Positions 55,527 through 63,702 of a stretch of DNA of 64,000 nt are shown in pieces. The DNA is from Haliscomenobacter hydrossis DSM 1100 (GTDB lineage: Bacteria > Bacteroidota > Bacteroidia > Chitinophagales > Saprospiraceae). The stretch covers positions 6,139,001-6,203,000 of the forward strand of contig NC_015510.1 in NCBI RefSeq assembly GCF_000212735.1, in the 5' to 3' direction. The notes under the pieces are model-generated. The model saw only the letters and a list, made by a program, of their open reading frames with translations, was not told the DNA's origin and made no database searches. The translations under genes and the position numbers were made by a program. Within the stretch, counting starts at the first letter, position 1. Each line of letters opens with the position of its first letter.

Positions 55527-56423
55527 GTGGCGGTAAAAACAGCAGTTCAGAAACCTTTGGCCGCTTTTTGGCAAAAGGCAGAAGACTTCAAATTACTGGT
55601 GAAATTGCGTTTGACCTTAACGGTGGTTTTTACCTCGGTTATGGCCTACTTGATCGCAGTACCTGGTCCGGCATCGGGCCTAGGGATTGCTGTGTTGTGT
55701 TTGGGTGGATTTTTGGTTACCGCAGCGGCCAATATTCTTAATCAGGTTCTGGAAAAGGATTTTGATCGACTGATGAAACGTACGGCCAATCGCCCATTGG
55801 CCACCGGAAGAATGAAAGTTGCGGATGCCGTGCTGATGGCTGGACTAATGAGTATGGTAGGCATCACCGCGCTGGCCTTCTTTAATCCCTGGACTGCATT
55901 TTTCGGGACCCTTGCCCTGGTTTCTTATGCGTTTTTGTATACCCCATTGAAAAGAATATCACCAATTGCAGTAGCGGTTGGTGCGATCCCCGGTGCTTTA
56001 CCAACCCTGATTGGTGCTGCGGCAGCAGAAGGGTACATTTCAGCACTTGGGCTTACGTTGTTTACGATCCAATTCTTCTGGCAATTTCCCCATTTTTGGT
56101 CGATTGCCTGGTTGGGAAAGGAAGACTATGAGCTGGCTGGTTACAAGTTGTTGCCCGGGCCAGAGGGCCAGAAAGAAAAATACACAGGCCTGCAATCCTT
56201 TCTCTATGCTTTGGTGCTCATTCCGGTGGGTTTCCTCCCTTTGAGTTTGGGCGTAGCTGGATGGGTCGCAACAAGCTGTATCGTGGTGTCCAGTATCTTT
56301 TTTACCTATTTGGGTTGGCGCCTCTACCGTAACAATGATCGCAAATCAGCGCTACACTTGATGTTCTTCTCATTTGTGTATATTCCGCTTGTTTTGGGCG
56401 TTTTATTGTTGGATCAAATTTAA
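55527..56423 (+). CDS. ctaB: protoheme IX farnesyltransferase (haem O synthase)
   Basis: The 298-residue UbiA-family membrane enzyme attaches a farnesyl chain to haem B to make haem O, the precursor of haem A. The first Asp-rich motif is NQVLEKDFDRLMKRTANRPL and a second region is FFWQFPHFWSIAWLGKEDYE. Nine hydrophobic segments fit the family. The start is GTG at 55527; no earlier ATG fits, and the N-terminal KLRLTLTVVFTSVMAYL is conserved-looking. No ctaA-type haem A synthase gene is visible in the window. Confidence 0.95.
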   Translation: MAVKTAVQKPLAAFWQKAEDFKLLVKLRLTLTVVFTSVMAYLIAVPGPASGLGIAVLCLGGFLVTAAANILNQVLEKDFDRLMKRTANRPLATGRMKVADAVLMAGLMSMVGITALAFFNPWTAFFGTLALVSYAFLYTPLKRISPIAVAVGAIPGALPTLIGAAAAEGYISALGLTLFTIQFFWQFPHFWSIAWLGKEDYELAGYKLLPGPEGQKEKYTGLQSFLYALVLIPVGFLPLSLGVAGWVATSCIVVSSIFFTYLGWRLYRNNDRKSALHLMFFSFVYIPLVLGVLLLDQI

Positions 56424-56433
56424 TCTGAAAACA

Positions 56434-57012
56434 ATGGAGGGAAGTTTCCCCAATGCTTACGGTCGGAATAAAATACATCCTCAGGCATTCGCGCTGCTGG
56501 TAGCTTGTGCGAGTATCATGATGATGTTTGCCGCCTGGACCAGTGCTTATCTGGTGCGGCAAGCTGCGGGCAATTGGCTGGAATTCAGCTTGCCACAAGT
56601 GTTTACGCTGAGCACAGTAATCATCTTATTGAGCAGTTTTACGCTACATGTTGCTTACCGTGCTTTTTTAAAAGGTAATGAAAAAGTCTATAGATACGGG
56701 CTGGTAGCAACCGTACTGCTCGGCGTTGCCTTTTTGTATACCCAGTACCAAGGTTGGTTGACACTCGCCGGAATCGGAATCGAACTCACAACCAATCCTT
56801 CGGGATCATTTGTATACGTTTTTTCTTATGTGCATGCTGCTCACGTCGTAGGGGGAATTGCCATCCTTGCGCTGGCTACTGCGCACGCTTTTTTGCTGGG
56901 ATTAAAAGCCACCCCAAAGCGAAAACATCGTTTTGAACTGACTTTAATCTATTGGCATTTTGTAGATTTGCTCTGGGTTTATCTCTTTTTCTTTTTGATG
57001 ACCCAAATGTAA
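56434..57012 (+). CDS. coxC: cytochrome c oxidase subunit III, short form
   Basis: The ATG at 56434 gives 192 residues (MEGSFPNAYGRNKIHPQAFA). About five membrane helices match the short subunit III: ALLVACASIMMMFAAWTSAY, VFTLSTVIILLSSFTLHVAY, SFVYVFSYVHAAHVVGGIAI and the family-typical end LTLIYWHFVDLLWVYLFFFL. It stabilises the oxidase core. A second, longer subunit III follows, so the cluster carries two. Confidence 0.92.
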   Translation: MEGSFPNAYGRNKIHPQAFALLVACASIMMMFAAWTSAYLVRQAAGNWLEFSLPQVFTLSTVIILLSSFTLHVAYRAFLKGNEKVYRYGLVATVLLGVAFLYTQYQGWLTLAGIGIELTTNPSGSFVYVFSYVHAAHVVGGIAILALATAHAFLLGLKATPKRKHRFELTLIYWHFVDLLWVYLFFFLMTQM

Positions 57013-57055
57013 TGGAAAAACCAATTGTTAGACATACGCAAAATTCAGCTATCTA

Positions 57056-58018
57056 ATGGCGAATACAGATACCGCACTTGAACACCACGTTCATGAACAT
57101 GATCACCAAGGCGATGCTTGGTCTGGGGCACAATCCCCATTTAAGGTCAGCTATGGCAAGATAATGATGTGGTACTTCCTACTATCGGATGCCTTTACCT
57201 TTGCCGGGTTTTTGATCACTTACGGTGCCCTGCGTTTCAGCAGCCCCACCTGGCCGGTTCCTGACTTCGTGTTTGCTACCGACCCATTTGGAATCTCCAA
57301 CTTCTTTGGTAAGGCGCCCTTGATTTTCGTAACCTTTATGTCCTTTTTGCTGATCATCAGTTCCGTTACGATGGTTCGTGCAGTACAGGAGGGGCACCGC
57401 GAAAACAAAAATGGGGTATTGATCTGGATGATCCTGACCATCTTTGGGGGATTGGGCTTTTTGAGCTGCCAAGCCTGGGAGTGGACCAACCTGATCAGCA
57501 AAGAAAACATGTCTTTGACTCGGAATACTTTTGGCACGCACACTGCTGATGGTTACTACCTGGATCACGATGGTAAAAAAAGCGCTGAAACCTTCCGGGA
57601 AGGGGAAAGCTACCTGATCCATCGTCATGCTGCGGGTGGACATGGCGCTGAGCACGGTGAAGCTGGACATGGTGCCGCCCATGAATACAAAACGGGTGAT
57701 CATGCTGGATACATGATGGACGAAAAGGGTTTTGTTCATCGCAAATACGTCTATGCCGAAGGACCGCTTAAAGGCCAAACCCAGACCGAACAATTTGGTC
57801 CGGCAGCTTTCGGTGCGCTGTTCTTTTTTATCACCGGCTTTCACGGTTTCCACGTGTTCTCAGGGGTACTCTTTTTGCTCATCATCGCTTTGAATGTGGC
57901 CAGTGGAGTATATGTAGCCCGTAAGAACGGGTATGAAATGGTTGAGAAGATAGGCTTGTACTGGCACTTTGTAGACTTGGTCTGGGTCTTTGTATTCCTG
58001 GTATTTTACCTGCTTTAA
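57056..58018 (+). CDS. coxC: cytochrome c oxidase subunit III, long form
   Basis: The 320-residue protein begins with a His-rich stretch (ALEHHVHEHDHQGD) and has about five helices (MWYFLLSDAFTFAGFLITYG; FVTFMSFLLIISSVTMVRAV; FGGLGFLSCQAWEWTNLI). The end shows the subunit III signature HGFHVFSGVLFLLII and IGLYWHFVDLVWVFVFLVFY. Between helices three and four lies a long insert of about 100 residues, also His/Gly-rich (HRHAAGGHGAEHGEAGHGAA), which could contact metal or periplasmic partners. It is followed by subunit IV. Confidence 0.92.
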   Translation: MANTDTALEHHVHEHDHQGDAWSGAQSPFKVSYGKIMMWYFLLSDAFTFAGFLITYGALRFSSPTWPVPDFVFATDPFGISNFFGKAPLIFVTFMSFLLIISSVTMVRAVQEGHRENKNGVLIWMILTIFGGLGFLSCQAWEWTNLISKENMSLTRNTFGTHTADGYYLDHDGKKSAETFREGESYLIHRHAAGGHGAEHGEAGHGAAHEYKTGDHAGYMMDEKGFVHRKYVYAEGPLKGQTQTEQFGPAAFGALFFFITGFHGFHVFSGVLFLLIIALNVASGVYVARKNGYEMVEKIGLYWHFVDLVWVFVFLVFYLL

Positions 58019-58052
58019 AACTCAATGGTTGAACCTTTATAATGCTTGATAG

Positions 58053-58478
58053 ATGTCAAATTTATCTTACGAAGAAAGTAAAAAACGCGTGCGTTACGGC
58101 CTGGTGCTATTGGCAGTGGTCACGGGTATCGAGGTATTGATCTCGCTATTTGGCAAAGGCCACATGATCAGTAGTGTTCACGGCAATATATTCGTGCTGG
58201 CTACCTGTGGGGTGTTGATTGCTGGATTGTCCCTTTACAAAGCCTATTTCATTGTGTATGAATTCATGCACATGAAATATGAAGTCAAGGGCTTGGCCAT
58301 GAGTGTGATATTGCCCATGCTCCTGCTCATCTGGGCCATTATTGCCTTTTTTCATGAAGGAAATGCCTGGAAATACCGCAGAGACGACATCAAAAAACGG
58401 GATTCACTGCCCGCTGCACCAGCCCAGGAAAGCGGTTTGTTGCCTGCGCATACTTATCAAATGGAATGGAAAGGGTAA
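58053..58478 (+). CDS. coxD: cytochrome c oxidase subunit IV (prokaryotic type)
   Basis: The 141-residue protein has three hydrophobic helices (VRYGLVLLAVVTGIEVLISL; GNIFVLATCGVLIAGLSLYK; SVILPMLLLIWAIIAFFHEG) and the segment YKAYFIVYEFMHMKYE typical of prokaryotic subunit IV. It is the last oxidase structural gene and is followed by a strong terminator. Confidence 0.9.
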   Translation: MSNLSYEESKKRVRYGLVLLAVVTGIEVLISLFGKGHMISSVHGNIFVLATCGVLIAGLSLYKAYFIVYEFMHMKYEVKGLAMSVILPMLLLIWAIIAFFHEGNAWKYRRDDIKKRDSLPAAPAQESGLLPAHTYQMEWKG

Positions 58479-58496
58479 TCCCCTTTCTGGATCAAT

Positions 58497-58530
58497 ACAA
58501 AAGGCGGGCTCAAACCCGCCTTTTGTGTTT
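58497..58530 (+). terminator. rho-independent terminator after subunit IV gene
   Basis: Perfect 12-base arms ACAAAAGGCGGG (58497-58508) and CCCGCCTTTTGT (58515-58526) around CTCAAA are followed by GTTTT and a later T-run. Confidence 0.88.
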
Positions 58531-58623
58531 TAGCAATTTTTTTTTGATCAAAGTATGACCCAAATATTGGAAACATTTGTGCCTTCCAACTGTTTTTCTA
58601 GCATGATTGAAAACCTGGACTGA

Positions 58624-59229
58624 ATGAAAAAGAGGTTACGCACGCTGGTGCTGTTGATGATGTTGCTGGTCATGCCCGCGTTGAGCTGGTATTACCTAAA
58701 AAAAGGTGAAAACTATCAAGTGGAAATGCGGGCTGAGCTGAAAAACTACGGTCAAATTCCTTCCTTCAAAGTTCCCAAATTACTGGATTCTGATACCCTG
58801 AACAGCAGTCTGGAATTGCGCAATCGCGTGGTAATTGCGAAAATATTGGAAGCAAAAGACCTGGATCAAAAAGAAGACCTGGTTTTTGCCCTCGGCAGTT
58901 TGCATACCCAATTTGATGAACGGAATGATGTCGTTTTTCTGCTGCATACTGCTTTGTCAGATACGGGTAGGGTAGGTGCCTTTTTGCGTGAACACCAGAT
59001 GGCCGATCCAGCCCAGGTTATTGTCACGACGATTAACCCCGAGCTGATCCAGGCTTATCGCTTCCCAACATCGGGTATGATGGCCATCGTGGATACTGCT
59101 GGTGTCGTTCGCCGGTACTACAATTACCACGATGGCAACCAAGTGCGCCGTTTGACGGAACACATTACGGTACTCATGCACCGTGACAAAAGCAATGACC
59201 CTTATTTGAACCGTGAAAAAGAAAAATAG
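58624..59229 (+). CDS. SCO-like thioredoxin-fold protein lacking all cysteines
   Basis: The 201-residue protein has an N-terminal membrane anchor ([20 protein letters not shown]). The rest follows the order of SCO1/SenC proteins: a strand VVIAKIL, a later [20 protein letters not shown] and [18 protein letters not shown] near the end. SCO proteins deliver copper to CuA using CxxxC and a distal His; this protein has no cysteine, and AKDLDQKED stands where CxxxC would be. It therefore probably cannot bind copper in the usual way. Its place downstream of the oxidase genes suggests an assembly role. Three bases separate it from the DUF420 gene. Confidence 0.7.
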
Positions 59230-59231
59230 GC

Positions 59232-59807
59232 ATGGAAGCTAATGTACAACTGGAGAAAAAACTGAACGTAGCCGCCTGGATCATTACGGTAGCTGTACTG
59301 GGCCTGGTCGGGATGATGCGCCGAATAAAAATTCCTGTACCGGAGAGCCTGGACCTGGGGTTTTTACCTCCTTTTCACGCTACCCTGAATGCCCTGACCG
59401 CGGTGGTTTTGCTGGTCGCCTTGTATTTCATCAAGCAGAAAAAGATACAACAACACCGCAATGCCATTTATGTGGCCATTTCCTTGTCGGTGCTCTTTTT
59501 GTTGTCCTACGTTGCCTATCACTTCACGACCCCGGAAACCCTGTTTGGTGACGCCAACCACGATGGCATCCTGAGTGAAGCCGAGAAAGTAGCCGTAGCA
59601 GGCATCCGGCCTTTTTACCTGGTATTGTTGCTGAGCCATATTGCGCTTGCGGCGGGGATTTTCCCCTTTATTTTGTTCACATTTATTCGGGCTTATACGA
59701 ATCAAATTGATCGGCACCGCAAAATGGCGCGCTGGGTTTTTCCCCTTTGGCTTTATGTGGCTATTACTGGTCCGGTTTGTTACTTTATGTTGATGCCTTA
59801 CTATTAA
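59232..59807 (+). CDS. DUF420 family membrane protein with EF-hand-like loop
   Basis: The 191-residue protein has five hydrophobic helices: NVAAWIITVAVLGLVGMM, FHATLNALTAVVLLVALYFI, AIYVAISLSVLFLLSYVAYH, FYLVLLLSHIALAAGIFPFI and WVFPLWLYVAITGPVCYFML. DUF420 (CtaM-like) proteins are needed for haem-copper oxidase maturation. Between helices three and four residues 107-118 read DANHDGILSEAE, which fits a 12-residue EF-hand calcium loop; the family normally has a short loop there. It sits in the cox cluster, directly downstream of the SCO-like gene. Confidence 0.85.
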   Translation: MEANVQLEKKLNVAAWIITVAVLGLVGMMRRIKIPVPESLDLGFLPPFHATLNALTAVVLLVALYFIKQKKIQQHRNAIYVAISLSVLFLLSYVAYHFTTPETLFGDANHDGILSEAEKVAVAGIRPFYLVLLLSHIALAAGIFPFILFTFIRAYTNQIDRHRKMARWVFPLWLYVAITGPVCYFMLMPYY

Positions 59808-59831
59808 TTAGCGTTTATGCACGCTATTGCT

Positions 59832-59839
59832 TAATTTTG
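59832..59839 (+). promoter_or_regulatory. candidate -7 box upstream of small CxxC membrane protein
   Basis: TAATTTTG matches TAnnTTTG, 16 bases before the ATG at 59855. The -33 position is weak, so this is a tentative motif match. Confidence 0.3.
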
Positions 59840-59854
59840 TAAAAAATTGCCGCG

Positions 59855-60118
59855 ATGAGTACTCATAAATACTTAAAGATTGGCTTGATCCTGATCGCCT
59901 TGGTTTTCCTTGCGCTACCCACCCTGGAGGCGCAGTGCCCTATGTGTAAAATGGCAGTGGAAAGTAACCTGAAAGGTGGTGGTTCAGCCGGTAAAGGTTT
60001 GAATGCTGGTATTTTGTACATGCTGGCTACACCCTACGTTTTGGTAGGTGGATTGGCCTTTGTTTGGTGGCGCAATCGCCGCAGAAATGCTGACGCAGAG
60101 CAGCAGGAGGAGGCCTAG
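59855..60118 (+). CDS. small CxxC membrane protein
   Basis: The 87-residue protein has a signal peptide or N-terminal helix (LKIGLILIALVFLALPTLEA), then QCPMCKMAVES with a CPMC motif right after the cleavage region, then one helix (GILYMLATPYVLVGGLAFVW) and a charged tail. Its place after oxidase assembly genes suggests a redox or metal-handling role, for example with copper or haem; this is inference only. Confidence 0.7.
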   Translation: MSTHKYLKIGLILIALVFLALPTLEAQCPMCKMAVESNLKGGGSAGKGLNAGILYMLATPYVLVGGLAFVWWRNRRRNADAEQQEEA

Positions 60119-60130
60119 TATTTTGCCACA

Positions 60131-60174
60131 AAGACAGGAAGGCACTAAGCAAAAACTTAGTGCCTTCCTGTCTT
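60131..60174. terminator. bidirectional hairpin between convergent genes
   Basis: Perfect 19-base arms AAGACAGGAAGGCACTAAG and its complement enclose CAAAAA. It lies between the CxxC protein gene and the convergent DUF423 gene. No strong T-run follows, so it may be an intergenic repeat that also stops transcription. Confidence 0.6.
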
Positions 60175-60195
60175 ACTATGGTAAATGTGGAAATC

Positions 60196-60612
60196 TCAAT
60201 CTACGCCACTCCCCTTTACAGATCGGTCGTAATGGAAAAAGCTGGAATAAAATACAGCGCCCCAGCCAATTAAAAAACACAAACCACCCAAAGGGGTGAT
60301 GGGGCCTAACCAGCCAACAGAAACTCCATGCAACTCCCGGGTACTCAGGGCGTACAGTGATCCAGAAAACAACGCCACTCCGGCAGTAAAAGCCCAGCCC
60401 GCCAAGCGCAAGGCGCCCTTTTTTCCAAAATGGCTCAAAATGGCCACCATTAGAATAGCGAGTGCGTGATAAAACTGGTATCGAACTGCAGTTTCAAAAG
60501 TTTCAAATGATTTTGGACTCAGGTGGGGGCGTAGGCCATGTGCTGCAAATGCGCCCAGGGCGACGGCCAAGAATCCCAATAAACTTCCAATGCGCAGAAA
60601 TAAATTTCTCAT
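60196..60612 (-). CDS. DUF423 family membrane protein
   Basis: The ATG at 60612 gives 138 residues (MRNLFLRIGSLLGFLAVALG). Family features are GAFAAHGLRPHLSPKSFETF, AVRYQFYHALAILMVAIL, FSGSLYAL and GPITPLGGLCFLIGWGAVFY. Four helices fill the protein. The function of DUF423 (YgdD/YwdK) is not known. It is convergent with the oxidase cluster. Confidence 0.93.
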   Translation of the reverse strand: MRNLFLRIGSLLGFLAVALGAFAAHGLRPHLSPKSFETFETAVRYQFYHALAILMVAILSHFGKKGALRLAGWAFTAGVALFSGSLYALSTRELHGVSVGWLGPITPLGGLCFLIGWGAVFYSSFFHYDRSVKGSGVD

Positions 60613-60632
60613 AGAAATAACCGGTAGTTGAT

Positions 60633-62948
60633 GTGGGCGCAAAGATAATTCAAAAACGGGGATTAAAAACAGCTTGTCTTAGGGACGGAAAAGAAATAAA
60701 GTTGTATCCACTGCTCTTGATCTGCTTATGGACTTGTCTCGCTTGTCAGCCCGCTGACGGGATTGAAAAAGCAATTCCAACAAATGCGCTGGCCATTCTG
60801 ACTCCCCGTGGATCAACGGAACAATTTCCTTTTTCGGCACTCGATTGGCATCAGGTATTGTTGCCTTTGGCCAAAGGGAGAACCGGAATATTGTACCTCA
60901 CTACTACAGTTAAGGATCGCCAAATTACCTCGCCTCCAGGCTATGACTTATGGAGAACGACTCAATTAAGAGGCATCAAGCTGCAACATTTTCGCAGCGC
61001 GCAAGCGGAAAACTGGGTGCTGGCTCAGGTAAAAGGGTTCAGTTTTTTGTCAACCGAAGCTTCTTTGGTTGAGGAAGCAGTATTAGACTTCAAAAATGGG
61101 CGAAATGCCGATTGGGTGAAACCCACAACCCCCCCGGAAATTCAGTTCAATTATCCGGCCTTCGCCAGGTTTTTGGGCATAAAGGATGATCCATTGATCG
61201 CCCAATGCCAAAATGTTCGCTTGAAGCTCGGTCTTCCCAGTGGACAGCTGCAAGGTCAGGTTCATTTTACAGCCCAGCCACCCACCAATGACTTGGAGAC
61301 CACCGCGGTTTTGTCCATCATTCCAGCAGAAGCAAATGCTGTCAGCCCGATTTGGGTTTTACCCGAAAACGCTTCCTGGTTGGGCGATTTTTCTTCCCGT
61401 TCGCCCTGGTTGCTACATCTTGCAACCGGTAATGCTGCAAATACCGCCTGTCTGTTTCCTTTTGAGGATCAAAAACAAGCGCAAGAAGCCCTCCGCACCA
61501 TCGCCGGGCGCTTTGGTGCCTTACCTGCGTATACTTACCAAACCTATACGTTGCAACCCGTGTTGGACCTGGGTTTGCACCAATGGGGCATTCGACAGGC
61601 TACGCTTGCGGTGATTGACCGCCACCTGGTCATCGCGGCTTCTGCGGATTTGATGGAGCGTTGGGTAGATGCGCTGGTGGTAGACAATACTATGGCGCGA
61701 CAATTGCAGCATCCCCCTGCTGGTTTATGGATGCGTTTGTCCACAGCTATTGGGCTTGGGCAGGCAATTGCCAGGCTCACTGAGTTGTTGCCACTGAATC
61801 TGGACTTGTCCGCCGTGTTCCAACTGGAAGGTGACGTAGAAAAAAATCGCTGGACATTTACCTCCGCAGCCACGCTTGAACCTTTGGCGACCAAACCCAC
61901 AGCCTTGTGGCAGATTGACTTGCCCGATGAACGGATTGAGCAAATTTGGGCAGTGGACGCTTGGGAAAGCTGTGTGCTTGAAACCAATCAGCAACATTTG
62001 GTCTTGCTGGATAAAATGGGCACGCTGCGTTGGACAAAAAAACTGGAAGGCCCAGTGCTGGGCAAGCTGCAATCCGTATACCGCAAGGAAAGAAAGCAGA
62101 ACATCCTGTATTTTGCGACAGCTACTGCCATTCATGCCCTGCAACAAAATGGACAGGAAGAACCTGGATACCCCATAAACCTTGGCTTACGCACCACCTC
62201 GGGCGTAAGTGTAGGTGGGCGTGATGTTTACCTCTTTTACGCTAGCGTAGATGGTCGCATTTATGGCCTCGATCACGAAGGTGCGCCCTTGAGTGGCTGG
62301 AACCCAGGGCCGCGACTTGGTGCCATCAACCAACCCCTGGGCTTTTTTCAGTCTGCTGCTGCCGATTACCTGCTTGCCCTTACCGATGCAGGAGAACTTC
62401 ATGTGTTGGATCGGGCAACGCAACCGCATTTCCCCGTACAAACCCTAAAAGGCCCATTTTTAAGCCCAGCCCAATGGCAATGGGATCAACTGAGCCAGAG
62501 GATTGTGGTCGCGGACGGAAAGGGCAAGGCGCAGGTATTCAATGAAAAAGGAAAACCTTTTCCGCTGGCGATCAGTCGAGGGAAAAGCCAGGCCGCTCAG
62601 TTGTGTTTTACGGATTTGATCGGCGATGGACGAAAAGACTACCTGTCGGCAAATGGGACAGACTTGTTTTTGCATGCTTATGTTGGCGATGCATACGAAT
62701 TGATTTTTCAAAAATCCTTTAACGGGCAGATTACTGCGCTGACAGCCCACGGGCGAGACGAAAATGCCAGGATTGTTTGCAGTATTCCCAGTATGCATCA
62801 AGTATGGTGTTTGTCTACAAAAGGGGAGGTGATTAAAGGGTTTCCCGTCGCGGGGGACAAATTCGCTTTTTTCCCCCAGCAAAAACTTGTGGTCACCACC
62901 ATCGATAATCGGGTGTATGCTTATGGGTTGGAAGCGGTATCAGATTGA
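60633..62948 (+). CDS. large lipoprotein with C-terminal beta-propeller-like region
   Basis: The frame from GTG 60633 encodes 771 residues; a TTG at 60702 is the other possible start. A lipoprotein signal ends in LLLICLWTCLACQPADG, so the protein is probably membrane-anchored. Residues about 50-400 contain segments (SFLSTEASLVEEAVLDFKNG; RHLVIAASADLMERWVDAL) recalling DUF3352-type proteins, a weak resemblance. Residues about 430-770 hold strand repeats with LLDKMGTLRWTKKL, YLFYASVDGRIYGLDHEGAP and VVADGKGKAQVFNEKGKPFP, like a PQQ/WD-type propeller. The function is unknown. Confidence 0.8.
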   Translation: MGAKIIQKRGLKTACLRDGKEIKLYPLLLICLWTCLACQPADGIEKAIPTNALAILTPRGSTEQFPFSALDWHQVLLPLAKGRTGILYLTTTVKDRQITSPPGYDLWRTTQLRGIKLQHFRSAQAENWVLAQVKGFSFLSTEASLVEEAVLDFKNGRNADWVKPTTPPEIQFNYPAFARFLGIKDDPLIAQCQNVRLKLGLPSGQLQGQVHFTAQPPTNDLETTAVLSIIPAEANAVSPIWVLPENASWLGDFSSRSPWLLHLATGNAANTACLFPFEDQKQAQEALRTIAGRFGALPAYTYQTYTLQPVLDLGLHQWGIRQATLAVIDRHLVIAASADLMERWVDALVVDNTMARQLQHPPAGLWMRLSTAIGLGQAIARLTELLPLNLDLSAVFQLEGDVEKNRWTFTSAATLEPLATKPTALWQIDLPDERIEQIWAVDAWESCVLETNQQHLVLLDKMGTLRWTKKLEGPVLGKLQSVYRKERKQNILYFATATAIHALQQNGQEEPGYPINLGLRTTSGVSVGGRDVYLFYASVDGRIYGLDHEGAPLSGWNPGPRLGAINQPLGFFQSAAADYLLALTDAGELHVLDRATQPHFPVQTLKGPFLSPAQWQWDQLSQRIVVADGKGKAQVFNEKGKPFPLAISRGKSQAAQLCFTDLIGDGRKDYLSANGTDLFLHAYVGDAYELIFQKSFNGQITALTAHGRDENARIVCSIPSMHQVWCLSTKGEVIKGFPVAGDKFAFFPQQKLVVTTIDNRVYAYGLEAVSD
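60640..60647 (-). promoter_or_regulatory. candidate -7 box of the DUF423 gene
   Basis: On the minus strand TATCTTTG matches TAnnTTTG and is the same octamer as in the act promoter. It lies 28 bases upstream of the ATG at 60612. It falls inside the first codons of the divergent lipoprotein gene if that gene begins at GTG 60633. Confidence 0.4.
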
Positions 62949-63011
62949 ATTTGTAGAGTACTTTCTTCCCCCCCTTCTACTGCCGAACTTTTACTATATA
63001 TAAAATCGACA

Positions 63012-63104
63012 ACAATGGGAACGCGGATGACGCGGATTAAGCGAATTTACACGGATTTGATCTGCGGAAATCCGCTTAATCCGCGTCATCTGCGTTCCTA
63101 TTGT
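63012..63104. repeat. imperfect palindrome with 32-bp arms (REP/MITE-like)
   Basis: Arms at 63012-63043 and 63073-63104 match at 30 of 32 positions; the left arm contains GATGACGCGGATTAAGCG. The centre carries CACGGATTTGATCTGCGG. It resembles, in style, the palindrome at 37108-37190. Confidence 0.8.
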
Positions 63105-63107
63105 GAC

Positions 63108-63139
63108 TCCTGCGACAGAGCCGAAGGCTCCGAGCAGGA
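63108..63139. repeat. nested hairpin beside the 63012 palindrome
   Basis: TCCTGC/GCAGGA forms the outer stem and GAGCC/GGCTC the inner stem around GAA. It lies four bases after the larger palindrome, about 95 bases before the DUF4440 gene. Confidence 0.5.
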
Positions 63140-63234
63140 AGGGTAAATTATGCACAACTGAAGCTTGTAGGTAAAAAACCATTGCCAAATTTTCAGCTTT
63201 TGTCTTAACTTAGGAATCACAAAATCAGAAAGCG

Positions 63235-63681
63235 ATGCTGAAACAAATTTTTCTCCCGATTTTTCTTCTCCTCTTCCTGGCCTGCGAGCCCCAAAACCTG
63301 CCCCCTGACCCCGCAAAGCTCAAACAGGAAATTTTCGACGCGGAAGCTGCCTTTGCCGAAATGGCGGCGGAAAAAGGGATTGCCGAGGCTTTTTATACCT
63401 TTGCTGCCGAAGACGCCGTAATCAAACGCGAAAACGATACCCTGATCATGGGGCGAGTCGCCATTCGCCAATACTACAGTGCCCCTTTTTACCAAAGCGC
63501 CAAGGTGGAGTGGAAGCCAGACTTTATCAAAGTATCCACCCATGGTGACCTGGCTTATACCTATGGCAAATTCACCTGGAGCAGCCAGGACAGCACGGGC
63601 AAGGTCAACAAAATCAAGGGGGTATTCCATACCGTTTGGCAACGGCAGGCTGATGGGAATTGGAAATACGTTTGGGATTAG
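63235..63681 (+). CDS. DUF4440 / NTF2-like (SnoaL-type) lipoprotein
   Basis: The 148-residue protein has a lipoprotein signal (MLKQIFLPIFLLLFLACEPQ, lipobox Cys at 17). The mature part fits the cone-shaped NTF2 fold of DUF4440: IFDAEAAFAEMAAEKGIAEA, FAAEDAVIKRENDTLIMGR, SAKVEWKPDFIKVSTHGDLA and HTVWQRQADGNWKYVWD. Such proteins bind or turn over small molecules; no specific role can be given. Confidence 0.88.
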   Translation: MLKQIFLPIFLLLFLACEPQNLPPDPAKLKQEIFDAEAAFAEMAAEKGIAEAFYTFAAEDAVIKRENDTLIMGRVAIRQYYSAPFYQSAKVEWKPDFIKVSTHGDLAYTYGKFTWSSQDSTGKVNKIKGVFHTVWQRQADGNWKYVWD

Positions 63682-63702
63682 TGCTTGTTTAAACAAACCG
63701 AG

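Noticed and set aside
55451-55741. Short plus-strand frame overlapping the start of ctaB
   Set aside because: It covers the coxA-ctaB terminator and reads ctaB in the wrong frame.
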